A DNA stretch of 12,424 nucleotides from Spirochaetia bacterium (GTDB taxonomy: Bacteria > Spirochaetota > Spirochaetia > Treponematales > Treponemataceae): contig CAAGIZ010000174.1 in NCBI GenBank assembly GCA_900770075.1, positions 1 to 12,424 on the forward strand, in the 5' to 3' direction. The translations under genes and the position numbers were made by a program. Below are positions 12,234 to 12,424 of the stretch, in pieces. Under the pieces are notes generated by a model. It made no database searches, had not been told where the DNA came from, and saw nothing but the letters and a program-made list of their open reading frames with translations. Position 1 is the first letter of the stretch. Each line of letters opens with the position of its first letter.

Positions 12234-12424
12234 ATGATGAAAAGAAAAGAGATTTCCCATGAATGTTTTCGTGGAATTTTAAAACTTGCAATCGGTGTTT
12301 CCATGTTCGCTGCAATGGCATTTAATTCGCACCTTAATGCCCAGCAGATTGCAGCCACTCCCACAGGAAAGGGTACTCCAAAGTACGTGTTCCTGTTCAT
12401 TGGAGACGGAATGAGCTATCCGCA
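12234..12424 (+). CDS. Exported alkaline phosphatase, N-terminal part (3' truncated by the window)
   Basis: The frame opens at ATG 12234 (a second ATG follows at once at 12237) and is still open at the right edge, giving 63 codons. GGAGG (12219-12223) lies 10 nt upstream. Residues 1-36 look like a signal peptide: a basic start (MMKRKE...), hydrophobic core around LAIGVSMFAAMAF, and a likely cleavage after HLNA before QQ. The mature part reaches KYVFLFIGDGMSYP (50-63), the opening beta-strand and metal-binding Asp of the alkaline phosphatase superfamily (usual form NVILFIGDGMG). The nucleophilic Ser/Thr lies beyond the window, so the exact subfamily cannot be settled, though GDGM favours a PhoA-like phosphomonoesterase over a sulfatase. 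It would release phosphate in the periplasm. It lies 158 bp after the pectate lyase gene. Confidence 0.78.
   Translation, partial: MMKRKEISHECFRGILKLAIGVSMFAAMAFNSHLNAQQIAATPTGKGTPKYVFLFIGDGMSYP

Overview
The window looks like the chromosome of a host-associated spirochaete, most likely a plant-fibre-using gut or rumen Treponema. The support is the DnaK and DnaJ sequences, which read as treponemal from family knowledge, the AT-rich A/T-tract intergenic DNA, the loose (spirochaetal-style) lipobox, and a secreted pectate lyase next to ordinary housekeeping genes. All intact genes lie on the + strand. I see no rRNA, tRNA, CRISPR array, transposase or phage gene.

Layout. Positions 1-384 hold the 3' end of an unrecognised protein. 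Positions 385-563 are a short regulatory stretch with helically phased A-tracts and a probable promoter. A heat-shock chaperone cluster follows: grpE (564-1181), dnaK (1291-3240) and dnaJ (3395-4546). An M28-family zinc peptidase (4580-5479) lies 33 bp behind dnaJ. Inverted repeats sit in the grpE-dnaK and dnaK-dnaJ gaps; one pair of arms (AAAAACTG / CAGTTTTT) is used in both gaps. A new unit starts at about 5480 with an 18-bp palindrome resembling an ArgR operator in front of argG (5582-6844), which ends in a GC-rich hairpin terminator.

The argG-ppk gap (6845-7183) is structured: a terminator, a GC-rich island with a nested inverted repeat and a 13-bp direct repeat, then an AT-rich stretch with repeated TTAAC motifs. 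Next come polyphosphate kinase (7184-9418) and a 6-phosphofructokinase (true start 9465), only 46 bp apart and probably co-transcribed. After another GC-rich gap (10527-10736), a near-perfect -10 box lies 7 nt in front of the start of a PL10 pectate lyase lipoprotein (10750-12075), which suggests a leaderless mRNA. The window ends inside an exported alkaline phosphatase (12234 onward).

How the genes work together. GrpE, DnaK and DnaJ form one chaperone machine. ArgG makes argininosuccinate. PPK stores phosphate as polyphosphate and the PFK commits sugar to glycolysis. The pectate lyase would feed on pectin outside the cell, and the alkaline phosphatase would scavenge phosphate in the periplasm. 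I found no wholly new multi-gene system. The most interesting items are regulatory: twin hairpins in the chaperone operon, two candidate leaderless genes, an ARG-box-like operator, phased A-tracts, and unusual residues in the DnaK ATP site.
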